Of a stretch of DNA of 64,000 nt, positions 47,665-59,115 are shown piece after piece (positions within the stretch are counted from its first letter, which is position 1; every line of letters begins with the position of its first letter). The notes under the pieces were generated by a model. That model did not search any database. It was not told the DNA's origin and saw nothing but the letters and a program-made list of their open reading frames with translations. The DNA lies in assembly GCF_949987535.1 (NCBI RefSeq), contig NC_080080.1:64757006-64821005 (forward strand), given 5' to 3'. The stretch is from Balaenoptera acutorostrata (lineage: Eukaryota > Chordata > Mammalia > Artiodactyla > Balaenopteridae). The translations under genes and the position numbers were made by a program.

Positions 47665-48307
47665 TAAGACAAAAAGAGTCATGTACCACAATGTTCACTG
47701 CAGCTCTATTTACAATAGCCAGGACATGGAAGCAACCTAAGTGTCCATCGACAGATGAATGGATAAAGAAGATGTGGCACATACATACAATGGAATATTA
47801 CTCAGCCATAAAAAGAAATGAAATTGAATTACTTGTAGCAAGGTGGATGGACCTAGAGACTGTCATACAGAGTGAAGTAAGTCAGAAAGAGAAAAACAAA
47901 TACCATACGCTAACACATATATATATATGGAATCTAAAAAAAAAAAAAACAGTCCTGAAAAACCTAGGGGCAGGACAGGAATAAAGATGCAGACCTACTA
48001 GAGAATGGACTTGAGGACACGGGGCGGGGGAAGGGTAAGCTGGGACGAAGTGAGAGAGTGGCATGGACATATATACACTACCAAATATAAAATAGATAGC
48101 TAGTGGGAAGCAGCTGCATAGCACAGGGAGATCAGCTCGGTGCTTTGCGACCACCTAGAGGGGTGGGTAGGGAGGATGGGAGGGAGACACAAGGAGGAGG
48201 AGATATGGGGATATATGTATATGTATAGCTGATTCACTTTGTTATAAAGCAGAAACTAACACACCATTGTAAAGCAATTATACTCCAATAAAGATGTTTA
48301 AAAAAAG
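47665..48307 (+). mobile_element. Young L1 3' end, sense, 5'-truncated
   Basis: Carries the end of ORF2 in frame from about 47691 (IARTWKQPKCPS, MEYYSAIKRNE, ARWMDLETV). Then the 3' UTR ends 'tactccaataaagatgttta' plus A-rich DNA. The ORF2 piece lacks the catalytic domains, so it is immobile. It is the same subfamily as 63561-64000, in opposite orientation. I found no clear target duplication. Confidence 0.92.
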
Positions 48308-48364
48308 ACACATTCCAACAGGAAAAAAAAAGTTATTTATTTTCAAAGCCTGTAGATTTTAATG

Positions 48365-48679
48365 ATTTTTTAAAAAAAATATGTATTTATTTATTTACTT
48401 TAGTTTTGGGTGTGTTGGGTCTTAGTTGCGGCACATGGGATCTTCAGTGCTGCGTGAAGGATCTTTCGTTGCAGTGCACGGGCTTCTCTCTAGTTGTGGC
48501 GTGCCGGCTCCAGAGCACATGGACTCTGTAGTTGTGACTCGCTTGTGCGCTCAGTAGTTGCAGGGCGTGAGCTTAGTTGCCCCGTGGCATGTAGGATCTT
48601 AGTTCCCCAATCAGGGATCGAACCCATGTCCCTGCATTAGAAGGCGGATTCTTAACCACTGGACCACCAAGGAAGTCCC
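48365..48679 (-). mobile_element. CHR-1-like SINE, antisense, with 19-bp target duplication
   Basis: T-rich tail on the left, and a head ending ggaccaccaaggaagtcc. Perfect 19-bp target duplications aagcctgtagattttaatg lie at 48346-48364 and 48680-48698, the longest in the window. Confidence 0.96.
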
Positions 48680-48698
48680 AAGCCTGTAGATTTTAATG

Positions 48699-50428
48699 CA
48701 GTTTGTAAATGGATGTGTGTGAGTGTATCAAAGCATGAGTACATACTATATAAAAGAGGGAGGCTTTTTTTCTGGTAGATGTGTAATCGACTTAAAAATC
48801 ACCTAGTGTTTTCTTTTGCTGGAAGTGTAAAACTAAAATAACTATATTTGTGTGTGTGTGTATATATATAATTTACATCTTAATTAGCTGTCTCCTAAGA
48901 CCATCACTGGCATAGTCAATGGAAACAGAAAAGCAGTGAACAAAAATTTAGGATCTGTGTCATGTACAAACTCATCACTTAAAGTTAGAATGCAGTTATC
49001 TTCCTTAACAATCCTGGCAGCACATCTGTTGTTGCATTTGTTAGACAGTTTTTATCTGTTACTTATACTAGAAATAAATCAGTATATCACTGGTAGATTT
49101 TGTACAGCAAATATAGGCATGTAATTTTCAAAGCTTTTCCTGAGCACAGAATTTCCAAAAGAGAGAAAAGATAATTACAAGTTGAGTCTCAGTCTGTATA
49201 ATGTGATTTCATTCATTCACTTGTCCCTTTAGAGGCATTAATGTGACAAGCATATTGCATGCAGAGTAAAACAGATTACTCATACAGTTAAAACACTCAA
49301 TACATGACTGAGCATGTTAAATATATGTTTACATTTTAGTTACAAAGGACTTGCCTTTAGTTATGAAAAGGATTAGGGAAAGAAGCTTTAGGGAAAGTCA
49401 GTGACAGACATTATCCTAATGTAATATTATTATTCATAATTATACATCATGTCATATCTTTTATTGTATTATTATGGGATGTGTTATTCTAATAATAAGA
49501 CTAATATTTATTTTAATGCTAACCATAAGCCAGGCATTGTTCTGAGTGCTTTTCATGGAGAAACGCCTTTTATTTTTTATTTATTTATTTTTATTTATTA
49601 CTTAAAAACTAATTCGATAATTATAAATAGATAATAACATAGATTTGTACTGTTGCCCGTAGTTAACCCAAATGAGTAAGATGGTTTACACGTTCTCAAG
49701 TCATCTAAAAAAGTAGTTAAGAAATGTTTAATACCAGTTCACCCTACTTACTAGTGTAATATTTGTCAAGCAGTATTGTTTTGTGCTTTGCCAAGAATAT
49801 GCTGATTTTCATGTTAATAAAGATTTAGGTCTTTTGTATAGCTAGTGTGCAGGCTCTGCAAGAATCAAGCATGTTTTGAGTATCTTAAGATCTAGTACTA
49901 AACTGTTGCCCTTTAGCTCCTTGCTGTCTTTACCCCTCCTTGCAGGGCTTCTATGCAGTAGCTACAATGTGATCCCTGCCTGCCGCTGTGTAGTAAACCT
50001 GTGAACCTGAGGTGTGCTAATCAAGCATGTTTTCTTGATACAGTGATTGTGTTCTCACATGTGAATGTACAGGCCTTTATCTTTCCTTAAGGATCTAATG
50101 AGCAGCTTTCTTTAAACATGGATCTTTTTCACACCCTCTTCATTTTTGTACCACAGGGGGTGACCGTTAAAAACATCTAACAGACAAGCAGTTAACCAGT
50201 TCCCTGATGAGATTAGTAAAATACTTAGTAGTCCTGCAACATCAGGGAATTTCTCAGCCCTGCAGGAAACAATTTGATTCAACTGTTTTTGGAGGTAGGG
50301 GGAAGGAAATTTAAATTTTCATTTGAATGGCCCCCTCATGTTTTCAGATGGGCATGAAAAAAATTCACACATGTAGCTTTTCATGTAAATTATTTTAAAG
50401 CTTATAGCATTTTTCTTTATTTCCTTTC
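48699..50428. other. Intronic sequence, mostly single-copy
   Basis: Contains a short TG/TA run at 48848-48870 and an L2-like antisense snippet at about 49505-49560 ('taagccaggcattgttctga'). No exon is seen. Confidence 0.5.
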
Positions 50429-50436
50429 TTTTTTTT

Positions 50437-51090
50437 TAAGGAATGGGATTATTTATTCAGATCAAGTCAAGATTTGCCATTTAAACAAAACATCACAAAT
50501 TGAGTGAGCTTTGAATTCTTTATTTTTAAGTTATCTGAATAGTTGAAGTGATTTGTATCTCTCCCTTCAAGAAGAAGAAATCTCTAGACAGGCAGAATCA
50601 TGATCAGAATGTGCAATTATAGCATCTCATCTGGGTTTATGTGATTACAAATCAAACTAGGGAACTTATTTTAAAATAAAAATTATTATAGATTTGCAAA
50701 TTTCAAAGGAAGCCCCATTATTTAATTTACATATATTGAAATTTCTGACCCATCTTTCAGTGGAATAATTTTTGTAAGTTCCTGAGAAAGAAATGAAATG
50801 TCAATTTGCTCTGGTTGATGGTGTTTTAAATCCGGAGCAAGTGCTGCAACAGTATACAAAATCAAGATTAGTTGCTTACATTTTAGAGTATGAAAGATAG
50901 CAAAATGATATGATTCATAAACAATAAATCTTAAAATCAACATAGGAGGTGACTTTTGTAATCTTCTAAAATTATCTTTATTCATTTTTCTTTCATCAAA
51001 ATCAAGGTCCATGACATTGTATATTGGAAATTTTAGGGCCATATTTGTAGAAACACTGCTTTGTTGTAGCAGAAATATTTCACCCATCAA
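50437..51090 (-). pseudogene. Candidate processed pseudogene (retrocopy), parent unknown
   Basis: Read on the minus strand, 51090-50722 is an open frame of 122 codons in DNA I cannot assign to any repeat. Its end reads QIDISFLSQELTKIIPLKDG. A 3'-UTR-like stretch follows, with AATAAA at 50457-50452 and then, about 15 bases on, a nine-A run (T at 50429-50437 on the plus strand). That layout is typical of a reverse-transcribed mRNA end. I do not recognise the protein, and no convincing target duplication or 5' boundary was found; stops upstream of 51090 would fit truncation or decay. Alternatively it is a chance open frame next to an A-run. Confidence 0.4.
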
Positions 51091-51099
51091 TCCTGAAGA

Positions 51100-51935
51100 T
51101 TTGTGCTTTATAGAATGTAATGGAGTTTTATTACCCTAATGGTTTTAGCCTAGAGTTCTAAGATTCCTGGCTTCTGCTGATGCTTTGAATCATAGGAAGC
51201 ATTTCTCGATTTAGAAGGATGAATTTTAAAATGTCATTCACGCATTTCTTTTTTTGACATTCACAATTTTATGAGCTCTAATGTTTTTATGTCCAAGAAG
51301 AAAATAAATAACTGAGGAGCCATATCAAACTTGTTTTTATGAGGGATTGATTGTGTAAAGTATGATTCTTTCTTAAGGCTTTTTACCTATATATTATTAA
51401 TTTTTGTTTAATTTGAAATTGTGTCCTCAAACAGTAGTTTCCTATATTTTTTACATATTTTTATCTGTTTGGGGGGTACAGTCTCAGTGCAGTGCGGGGA
51501 TAAACATGGAATGACTATTTCTCTAGTCACCACTTTCCCCCGTGCTCTGTCAAATCTCCCATTCATGTTTCTTTATATCTTTGGCAAATCCCATAGTTTT
51601 CTAGTTACCTTTAGTTTTAAAAAATCTAGTCCAGTTCACCGTAAAACTCCAAGCTCATGTGCCACCATTGCCAGCCAGTTGTTTTGGCTCAAGACACGTA
51701 GGGGAAGGAGGGTATACAGGGATTTCTTTTTGTTATCCTCTCACTCCAGCACCTTTGAATATTTGTGCTTAGTGGGGTAGGAGCTTGATCTGCTTCTGAG
51801 ACATTTTCCTCCACACTCTACCTCTGTTTCATGGCCTAGTTACTCCTCTGATGTTGGAAGCCTGAGAGGGGGACTAGGGGAGGGGAGGGTGCCGCCCTTA
51901 GCCTGGTTTCATCCATTGCTGGTTTCCACATAGAT
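51100..51935. other. Intronic sequence, no gene recognised
   Basis: The part from about 51470 is richer in G and C than its surroundings and may belong, with 52071-52690, to one unclassified repeat split by the L1 at 51940. The frame at 51421-51780 has no recognisable domain. Confidence 0.4.
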
Positions 51936-51939
51936 GATG

Positions 51940-52070
51940 TTCATCTTTTTTTTCTTTGTTTTTCTTTATTGAAGTATAGTTGCTGTGCAGTATTATGTAA
52001 GTTACAGGTGTGCAATATAGTGATTCACAATTTCTGAAGTGTATACTCCGTCTGTAGTTATTGTTGATGA
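51940..52070 (-). mobile_element. L1 3' end, antisense, short
   Basis: 'ctttattgaagtatagttgc', 'aagttacaggtgtgcaatat' and 'agtgattcacaatttctgaa' are the antisense cetartiodactyl L1 3' UTR. Confidence 0.85.
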
Positions 52071-52690
52071 TTTTCTTGAAGCAGTGTCTAGTTTCTCCCA
52101 ATTCCCTCTGTCCCTGAAGGGCAGCCATGTTTCCTCTGGGCTTTACCAGTGGTGCATGCCCCTGGCCCCGCTGTTGGTAGGTGTCACTTTGCTCGGCCTG
52201 AGTAGCCCCTTGGCTTCTGCTGAGACACTTTTTCATTCCCTCCAAGGGCCATGGGGATCTACGTGAGCATCTTCCTTCATCCTTTTTTGTTTTCAGGGAT
52301 ACTATGTGCCTAGGGCTCCTTCAACAAGCTCTCAGATATCTCCAAACTCAGTCTCTATATTTTCATCTGCTTCCAAATGGCTAGGGACATACATCAGACT
52401 CGGTCAAGATTTCTTTTCAGTGGGGACCTGTAGGTTCAATTCTCAGCAAACCTACTGCCAGGGGACGGAATTTGTCTCCCTTTCATATTTTCCACTCCTC
52501 ATCTCTGTCAGCTATTTTCTTAGAGCTGCCCCACTCACAGGAAATACTGTATTCCTCATAAGGCTGACAGCCAAATGATCCCCTCCCACTCACCTGCCTT
52601 TTCCTAGTGCCTCTTTGTATTCTTTATGGTTGGACCAGTTCTGCTGACTATTAACAAGTAGGTGGGAAGAGAGAATAAGACCGGCCCTAA
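52071..52690. other. GC-richer intronic sequence of unclear origin
   Basis: Frames on both strands (52039-52266, 52306-52578) show no known protein. It may be an unclassified ancient repeat. Confidence 0.35.
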
Positions 52691-53160
52691 ATGTCAGCAG
52701 CTCTCTAGAGCTCCTTTTGTTGTTGGCTGTGGGTCCTGGTGTCAGTTTTGGAGCAATAGGAAAAATCTCAGTGGGATCAGGTTCTTCTGTGAGTAAGAAA
52801 AAGCTCAGCGACTTAAACAAGATAGATGTATATTCTTCTCTCTCATAAAGGTCCATAAGCTTGCAGTCTAGGGCAAGTGTCATGGTTCTGTTCCATGAAC
52901 TCTTCAGGAACCCATGTTCCCTCCAACTCACCACTCTACCATCTCTAAATTTCGGCCCTTGGTCAAAGATGGTCATGTCCACATTTCCAAGCAGCAAAAC
53001 AGGTGAAGGAGAGCAAAAGGCACACACCTGAAATCTCTTAAAAGTTTCCAGAAAGCTACCGCAGAATTTTCACCTACATTCTACTCAGTCATATGACTAA
53101 TCAGAGCTACAGGGGAGCCTGGGAAATATCTTTATTCTGTGCCCAGCTAAGAATTACTGT
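52690..53160. repeat. Medium-reiterated repeat, family unresolved
   Basis: The phrase order 'cagcgacttaaacaagatag', 'gtccataagcttgcagtcta', 'ccacatttccaagcagcaaa' and 'gcccagctaagaattactg' recalls a dispersed mammalian repeat. The 145-codon minus frame at 52590-53027 is taken as a by-product. Confidence 0.5.
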
Positions 53161-54438
53161 GGAAAAATACTGGAGGACAGTTAGCAATCTCTGTCACATT
53201 TACTGGGTGCTGTGACATTTTCTTTGGAGCTGTGTGGAAACTTGCACCTTTGTATCTATCTTGTATGTATGAGTTCTACATGTACACTAATATTTAATGC
53301 CTGCAGGATATATAATATAGGGTATTGCAGGCTCACAGTGAATTAGGAGAAAAGTCAACTCTTTCAGTCACAGTATCCAAGCCACTGATGGAAATGAAGT
53401 TTGAAGTTTATTTTTTGACTGGGATTGTCTTGTGCTATTTTTGTCCTTCCTAATTTTCATTTCTCTAGAAGAAAAAATAAAGCTGCAGTAAGTTGGCTGA
53501 TACATGAGTGTGTTCACTATCAATTTGGATATTTAGGAGAGTGTCGTGTCTTTCATACAGACTTTCAATTGATGTCAAAGGGTGATTATATTTTATTTTA
53601 AAATGCATGTTTTATGATAGCACTATATCAGACATAATATTTTAACTGTACCATAAATGGTTGTGAACTGTATCTATTATAGCGTCACCATTGATTGGCT
53701 TTTGCATAAACCTGTTATGTGTTAAGTTTCATTTTCCCCCATCATATTTCATGCTGCATAGTGAACAACAGGTCCACATTCTTGAACTCATACACACCGT
53801 GACCTTTTAATTTGCTCAGGAGGTACAGTGAATTCAAACTGTTGTCAAATCTTTTTCCCCAAAGTTAATTTGGAAAAAATATTTTTATAACAAAATCTTT
53901 AAAGTACTTTGGAAACAGAGCTTTGTAAGTTGGCTTGATTTGAACTCGAAACTACTTTTTATAGATTCCAGGAAGTTTCCCCACCTTCACGGACACTGAT
54001 GGCCAATCTTAACAACCTTACTGGTTTAAAAATGTTGAATTATTAAACCATTAGACTAGGATTTATATCGTCGTTTTCTGTCAGATCCATATTATATGTA
54101 TATATGTACATCTATAGGCATATTTTTATTAATTTATTACAAAAGCAACACTATTTTTACTTTATTAGCTTAGAATTAAACACTGCTTGAAAGAACTTTT
54201 TTGAAAGTAGATAAATGGAAGGATGGAAATTTTCCCAGTGGGCAGATGCACTCACACTTCCCCCACCACCCGCCCCCATACCCTACATCTGATAGAGGGT
54301 CTTACACGTGGTTTTAATAATGGTTGGTTGTATGTAACTAAAAGAAAAATGATATTATAGTAACTTTATTTTGATCATTTCAGTTTAATTCAATTTGATT
54401 ATACTGTCAAAATTTGAAGCAGAGCATGAGGTAGTGAG

Positions 54439-54476
<38 letters not shown>

Positions 54477-54948
54477 TTAACAGTGATTTTATAGGGACTA
54501 TAGTGTAGAATAGAAGAATGTCACTACCAATCAGGTGGCAATCACACACACATAGAGTCAAAGATGAGGAAAATTCAGGTTGACAAAGTTTCATTAGACT
54601 CAAATGAACTTGACTTGTGCTTACCCTGGAGTCCTTTATACATTATGAAAAGTTGGACAAAAAAGATGGGTGTGACATTTAGTTGTGAGTTTTTCTACTG
54701 GCTATGCTAATGTAGAGCACTCTGCAAAGCATTTCCTAAACTCTCTTAAAACTTCGCAAGTACTTAAAACGGAATTAATAGATTTTCCATAGATCTTCGA
54801 GTCTCAATAAGGTTTTAAATATTTGAATTGTGTTCTACATAAATTACTTGAATTTTTTCTTGAAAGCTAGAACCTTTGAAAAGGACCTATTGCATCTGGC
54901 TCCCTCTTACAAGTGGTGTTCAGCAGATCTGCGTGTGTTCTGTTATAG
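53161..54948. other. Intronic sequence before the 114-bp STAU2 exon
   Basis: AT-rich and unique-looking apart from the (GT)n array. It ends in the acceptor 'gtgttctgttatag'. Confidence 0.5.
54442..54474. repeat. (GT)n microsatellite
   Basis: About 16 GT units, 475 bp upstream of the STAU2 exon. Confidence 0.96.
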
Positions 54949-55062
54949 GTTCACTACTGTGATAGACAAAGTGGCAAAGAGTGTGTGACCTGTCTGACAT
55001 TAGCCCCTGTGCAGATGACTTTCCATGCTATTGGAAGCTCCATTGAAGCCAGCCATAACCAG
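54949..55062 (+). CDS. STAU2: Staufen-2 coding exon, 114 bp (core of C-terminal dsRBD5-like domain)
   Basis: Thirty-eight codons, phase 0 at both ends: VHYCDRQSGKECVTCLTL, then APVQMTFHAIGSSIEASHNQ. It directly continues ...ARIQGFQ from the 308-bp exon. In Staufen family terms it supplies the beta strands of the C-terminal (fifth) dsRBD-like domain, which in STAU1 takes part in dimerisation; the closing helix would be in the next exon, outside this window. The acceptor is tgttatag and the donor gtataa; reading through the donor gives Val then stop. Being a multiple of three, the exon could be skipped in frame, destroying the domain. The residue before the final Gln is Asn here; I recall Asp in the human protein. 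Confidence 0.95.
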
Positions 55063-56039
55063 GTATAATATGCCACTGCCATTTTGCTGCACTATGGCCC
55101 AGCTAAGAAATCAGAGACCATCAGAATGGAAGCTATGTGCACACGTATAGCTTTGCTTTCCCTAATACGTTAGCCACTAGGGCCATTTGCTAGACTTTTG
55201 AGAAATCGAGATTTTGTGTGTGTGTGTTGGGAAACCGATACCTTAGGAGATTTAAATTAGTTTAGACTTCTAGTTTGTGGTTCATTATTAATTTAAATAT
55301 AGAATTCTCTTACAAGGAAGAAGTAATTGCCCTATGTTATTTTTATTTTTAATAATTATATATGGAAAGAAGGGTCAGCAAAACAGTGTAGATAACACTG
55401 GAGTCTCACTATGATATATTCATTTAGTGCTGTTGAAGAGAGTTTAGTGTTACGGAATATATGTAAAATAACCTTGCCATCAATTTACTCCTATAACTTG
55501 GGATATTATTAAAATGAAGTTCCAGTGTTGTTTTTACTTTTAAAGTTTTATTTCTGAAATAAAGCTAAAAATCTGAAAAGTATATTTTCTTAATAAACAA
55601 ATTCCTTTGGTTGTTTAGATAACAGCTTGAGAATACATCCTGTTTATAATACATATTTTCAATTAAAATAATCATCAGATTAGACTAAACTAATGACCTA
55701 GGTCATAGAATTTCTAGTTTGGAGTCAAAATTAATAGACATACACAGTTTACTGTATGACTAACCAGCTGTGCTTTTTAAATTAACCATTTACATACAGA
55801 ACAATCATAACCCACTTTCATATCCTTTTCCCCGTAAATTTGAGAATTCCTAATAGTCTTGCCTGATTCTCTTTTTCTTTCTATCTGAATAGTGCCCTTG
55901 CATGGAGAGAATAAAAGAGCATAATAGTGTAACTTCTCAAATACATAGTTTATTGTCCACCCCAAACAGGAAAGGTCTTAAGGGCATACCTCTCTAGTTC
56001 ATGATGTCCCTGACATCATGGGTTTCCAATCATCATTTG
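55063..56039. other. Intronic sequence, single-copy
   Basis: AT-rich sequence without a recognised repeat or exon. Confidence 0.5.
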
Positions 56040-56265
56040 ATTGGTGGCAAGGTATTGTGGTGTTCCGGAAAGAACAACTAATTGGTCAAAACATCTGAGT
56101 TTTAGGAAGTAACCACAGCATATGTAAGCCACTACAGACAGCTACCTGGGTGGATTCTATCATCTCTTCGGGACTCTGTTTCCTAGGATGCTACGTGAGG
56201 GAGTTGAGTTCGTTGACCTGCAAGATTCATTCCAGTGCTACCATTTTATGATTCTATAACGGATC
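56040..56265 (+). repeat. MIR-family relic, sense
   Basis: 'ctacctgggtggattctatc', 'ggactctgtttcctaggatg' and 'ttccagtgctaccattttat' match a MIR-type 3' part. Confidence 0.68.
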
Positions 56266-56459
56266 TTCCTGCTCTTGGTTGAATGAGCCCAACCAGTTAA
56301 TAGCATGTTGATCTGGGAAGCAGCTTAGACGTCTCTCCAGTGCTTCTCAGGGTTTTGCACTGATGTGTGCTCCAGGTGCAGAAGAGAGTACAGCAGGGCT
56401 CTGAGGGACAGGGGCTAAACTAGCTAACAGAAAGTATTACGTTTCCCTGTATAAAACTG

Positions 56460-56545
56460 TAAATGAGCTATATGCCAGGTGCTGAGGACATGGTAAGAAT
56501 GTTAGACATGGTTCCTGCTCCTATGGGGCTTACACTCCAGCACCT
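56460..56545 (-). repeat. L2 3'-end snippet, antisense
   Basis: 'tatatgccaggtgctgagga' and 'ctcctatggggcttacactc' match antisense L2. Confidence 0.7.
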
Positions 56546-56724
56546 TTGAATAATTGGCAAGAAGTCTAGCTGCTGCTGTATCTAACTCTGTATCCACTCA
56601 TGGCAGAAACAAATGGCAAGAGCGGCATGAGATAGCCATCCTGCAAAGGTCTCTCCTTAGGCAAAGCAATGAAAGCATTCTCAGAAATCCACACACCTGA
56701 GAAGAGCAACTCACTGTTAGCAGA

Positions 56725-56885
56725 GGTAGTTTATTGTTATGAAAGAGCACTGGACTGGGAATGGAGACTGGGATCGAACCCAGAGTTGCCAGGAACTAGC
56801 CGTGGGACCTTGTCTCTTCACCTCTTGGAACTTGGCTTCTTCATGAGTAAAATAATGAGACTGTTCAGGCTTGTGCCCAGACCAT
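56725..56885 (+). repeat. MIR SINE relic, sense
   Basis: 'agagcactggactgggaatg', 'gatcgaacccagagttgcc' and 'gtgggaccttgtctcttcac' follow MIR, including the tRNA-derived B-box area. Confidence 0.8.
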
Positions 56886-56939
56886 ATGCCAAGGCACTCA
56901 AAAGTCCAGGGCTACAGTTAGCCCATGTGGCACTTTAAC

Positions 56940-57890
56940 AAATTAGAAAAAAGGTACCTCTTCCTCAAAACGTTTTACTGCTATCCAACAGAAAATTGTC
57001 ATAATAGATAAATCCAGTCACTACGGTGTGAATGCCCTCCCCATCAAGGTGTGCAGTGCACAACCTGCACAACCGTACAAAATGGTCTTATTCTGCATCT
57101 ATCTGGAGTGTCAATTACTCAATGGTAAGTAAATAAAGACATTTTTATATAAAGTAGTTACAACTGCATTATAGATGACAAATTTGCATGAAATTTTAAG
57201 ATGAAAAGAAGAGACTTCCAGGAAATGTGTCGATAATGGTCAAATGGGTGGATGGATAGATGGACGGATGAATGGAGCCATGACTAGAACGACCATCCTG
57301 TATATCAAACACTACTTTGGTGGCCTCAGAGGTGCAAAGTGGGGGTGGTGGTGTGATCCATGCACCTCCCTTGTGCTTGGATCATTGGGTTCCCTGAGGA
57401 GAGCAGACACAGAGTAAACCTCTACTCCACATCCTCTGGCTTTTCTACATTGTGTTGAAAATGTAGAAAAACTGAGGGTCTGTCTAAGCAAGAGTTACTC
57501 CTTCACCATACCAAAAGCATAAACTTGACCTCATAAGGTGGAAAAGATGGGCCACTGAATGCTTTCTCACCTGTTAATTTGTAAATACTAGAAAACAGGA
57601 AAGCACTTTAAAGCAAGAAAAATTACTGTTATTTAAAAGACATTATTTGAGCCACTGCAGTTGAACAAGAGAATAAGTATTCTGAAAAAAAAAAGGATAT
57701 GTAAAATTTAGAGGCAGTCCTTCCTATGAAACTCAGGTTGTTCTTATCTGTACAGAAAATGGAGGTGAGAAATGGAAGAACTCTCTAGCCTTGAACCTTT
57801 ACAGCTTATCTTTTTTTTTTTTGGTGTTGGAGCTCCAAATGTTTATTTTAGGTTGACATTGTTGGCATCACCAAGTATGTTAGTACAGTC
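56940..57890. other. Intronic sequence, no feature recognised
   Basis: Contains a short GGAT-like run at 57250-57275, an A-run at 57685-57694 and a T-run at 57811-57822. No exon. Confidence 0.5.
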
Positions 57891-57902
57891 TTCCCTCACT
57901 GT

Positions 57903-58143
57903 GATATTTTTTAATTTTTTAAAATTAAGTTTTATTGGAGTATAGTTGATTTACAGTGTTGTGTTAGTTTCAGATGTACAGCAAAGTGAATCAGTTATAC
58001 ATAGGCGTATATCCAGTCTTTTTCAGATTCTATTCCCATATGGGTCATTACAGAGTATTGAATAGAATTTATAGCTTCTTAATTTAAAATATGTTTAACG
58101 CTAGGAACCCAGTGAAGTGGAGACTGAACGTATTACCAGTGCA
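57903..58143 (-). mobile_element. L1 3' end with unexplained 5' extension, antisense
   Basis: Antisense L1 3' UTR spans about 57903-58069 ('tattggagtatagttgattt', 'gattctattcccatatgggt'). Perfect 12-bp repeats ttccctcactgt lie at 57891-57902 and 58144-58155, as expected of a target duplication. Between the L1 5' edge and the right copy lie about 74 bp that are not L1. Confidence 0.75.
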
Positions 58144-58289
58144 TTCCCTCACTGTATTAAGAGTAGCAGGACAGGGGCCATTAAGTGAAATTTCTCTATC
58201 AAGGTCAATATAGATATGCAAAATGGTCAGGGAAGAGATTCAGTATCTATATGCTGGTGATGTCGAAATGTATGGAGCTCTTAATTCTC

Positions 58290-58840
58290 CCTTCCCCCCT
58301 CCCAAACCTGCTTTTCCCTCCTTTTATCCTTTATCTCCTTGTTCTTTTATCCATCCTGGTAAACGACCATCTACCTTGTTGCTGGGGCCAAGCCCCTTGA
58401 AGCATCTTTGCCTCCTCTCTCCCCTTCACGTGCCACATCTGGTCCTAGCATCTCTTCCTCTAAATTACATCTCTGATCTGACCACTTTTCACCACCTCCA
58501 GGGTTACCATTCTAGTTTAAGTCACTAGCACTTTTAACCCAGACCACTGCAGTAGTCTCTAAACTGGCTTCCTTTTTTTCTATTTTCATTCCACTATGGG
58601 CTGTCTGCCAGCCAGTAGCCAAAATTATTTTTAAGATAATCATTCAGTCACATTACTCAGAGACTTAGAAAACTTCCAGTGGCTTCTCATCACACCTGTT
58701 ATAAATCCAAAACTTTTGTTACGGCATACAAGTTCCTGTGTGGTTTGGCCCCCTCTGCCTCTCCAATTTCAATTCCTGCCATTCTCCTTTTCACTCCGTC
58801 CCAGTCTCACTGGCCTTGTTGCCAGTTACATTGTAATGGA
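58290..58840 (+). mobile_element. L2 (LINE-2) relic, sense
   Basis: Clear L2 3'-region phrases: 'actgcagtagtctctaaact', 'ggcttctcatcacacctgtt', 'ggcatacaagttcctgtgtg', 'gcctctccaatttcaattcc'. It is joined directly to an L1M 3' end at about 58845. Confidence 0.85.
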
Positions 58841-58844
58841 TGAA

Positions 58845-59115
58845 AGAAACCAGACTCAAAAGACTATGGTAGGTTTGATGTGTGTGACATTCTGGAAAAG
58901 GCAAAACTATAAACAGATCGGTGGTTGCCAGGGGATGGGGAGAGATTGACCCTAAATTGTCAGGACAGAATTTTGGGGGATGATGGAAATGTACTATATC
59001 TTGATTGTGGTGGTAGAAACACAACTGTATGCATTTATCAAACTCACAGAACTGTACACTAAAAGGGGTAAAGTTTACTGTTTGCAGATTATACCTCAAT
59101 AAGCCTAACTTTAAA
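58845..59115 (+). mobile_element. L1M 3' end, sense
   Basis: 'ggtggttgccaggggatggg', 'atatcttgattgtggtggta', 'aactgtacactaaaaggggt' and 'gcagattatacctcaataag' are the sense 3' end of an old L1M. Confidence 0.9.

Larger units (their letters stand above)
33343..54948 (+). other. STAU2: STAU2 intron of 21,606 bp
   Basis: Phase-0 intron from donor gtatga to acceptor tgttatag. It holds L2, an L1M block, one sense L1, one SINE and a candidate retrocopy. No further STAU2 exon was recognised. Confidence 0.87.

Noticed and set aside
47691..47984. L1 ORF2 C-terminal frame as a working gene
   Set aside because: Only the last part of ORF2 is present, without endonuclease or reverse transcriptase.
52590..53027. 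145-codon minus-strand frame
   Set aside because: Overlaps a dispersed-repeat-like segment and shows no recognisable domain; treated as chance.
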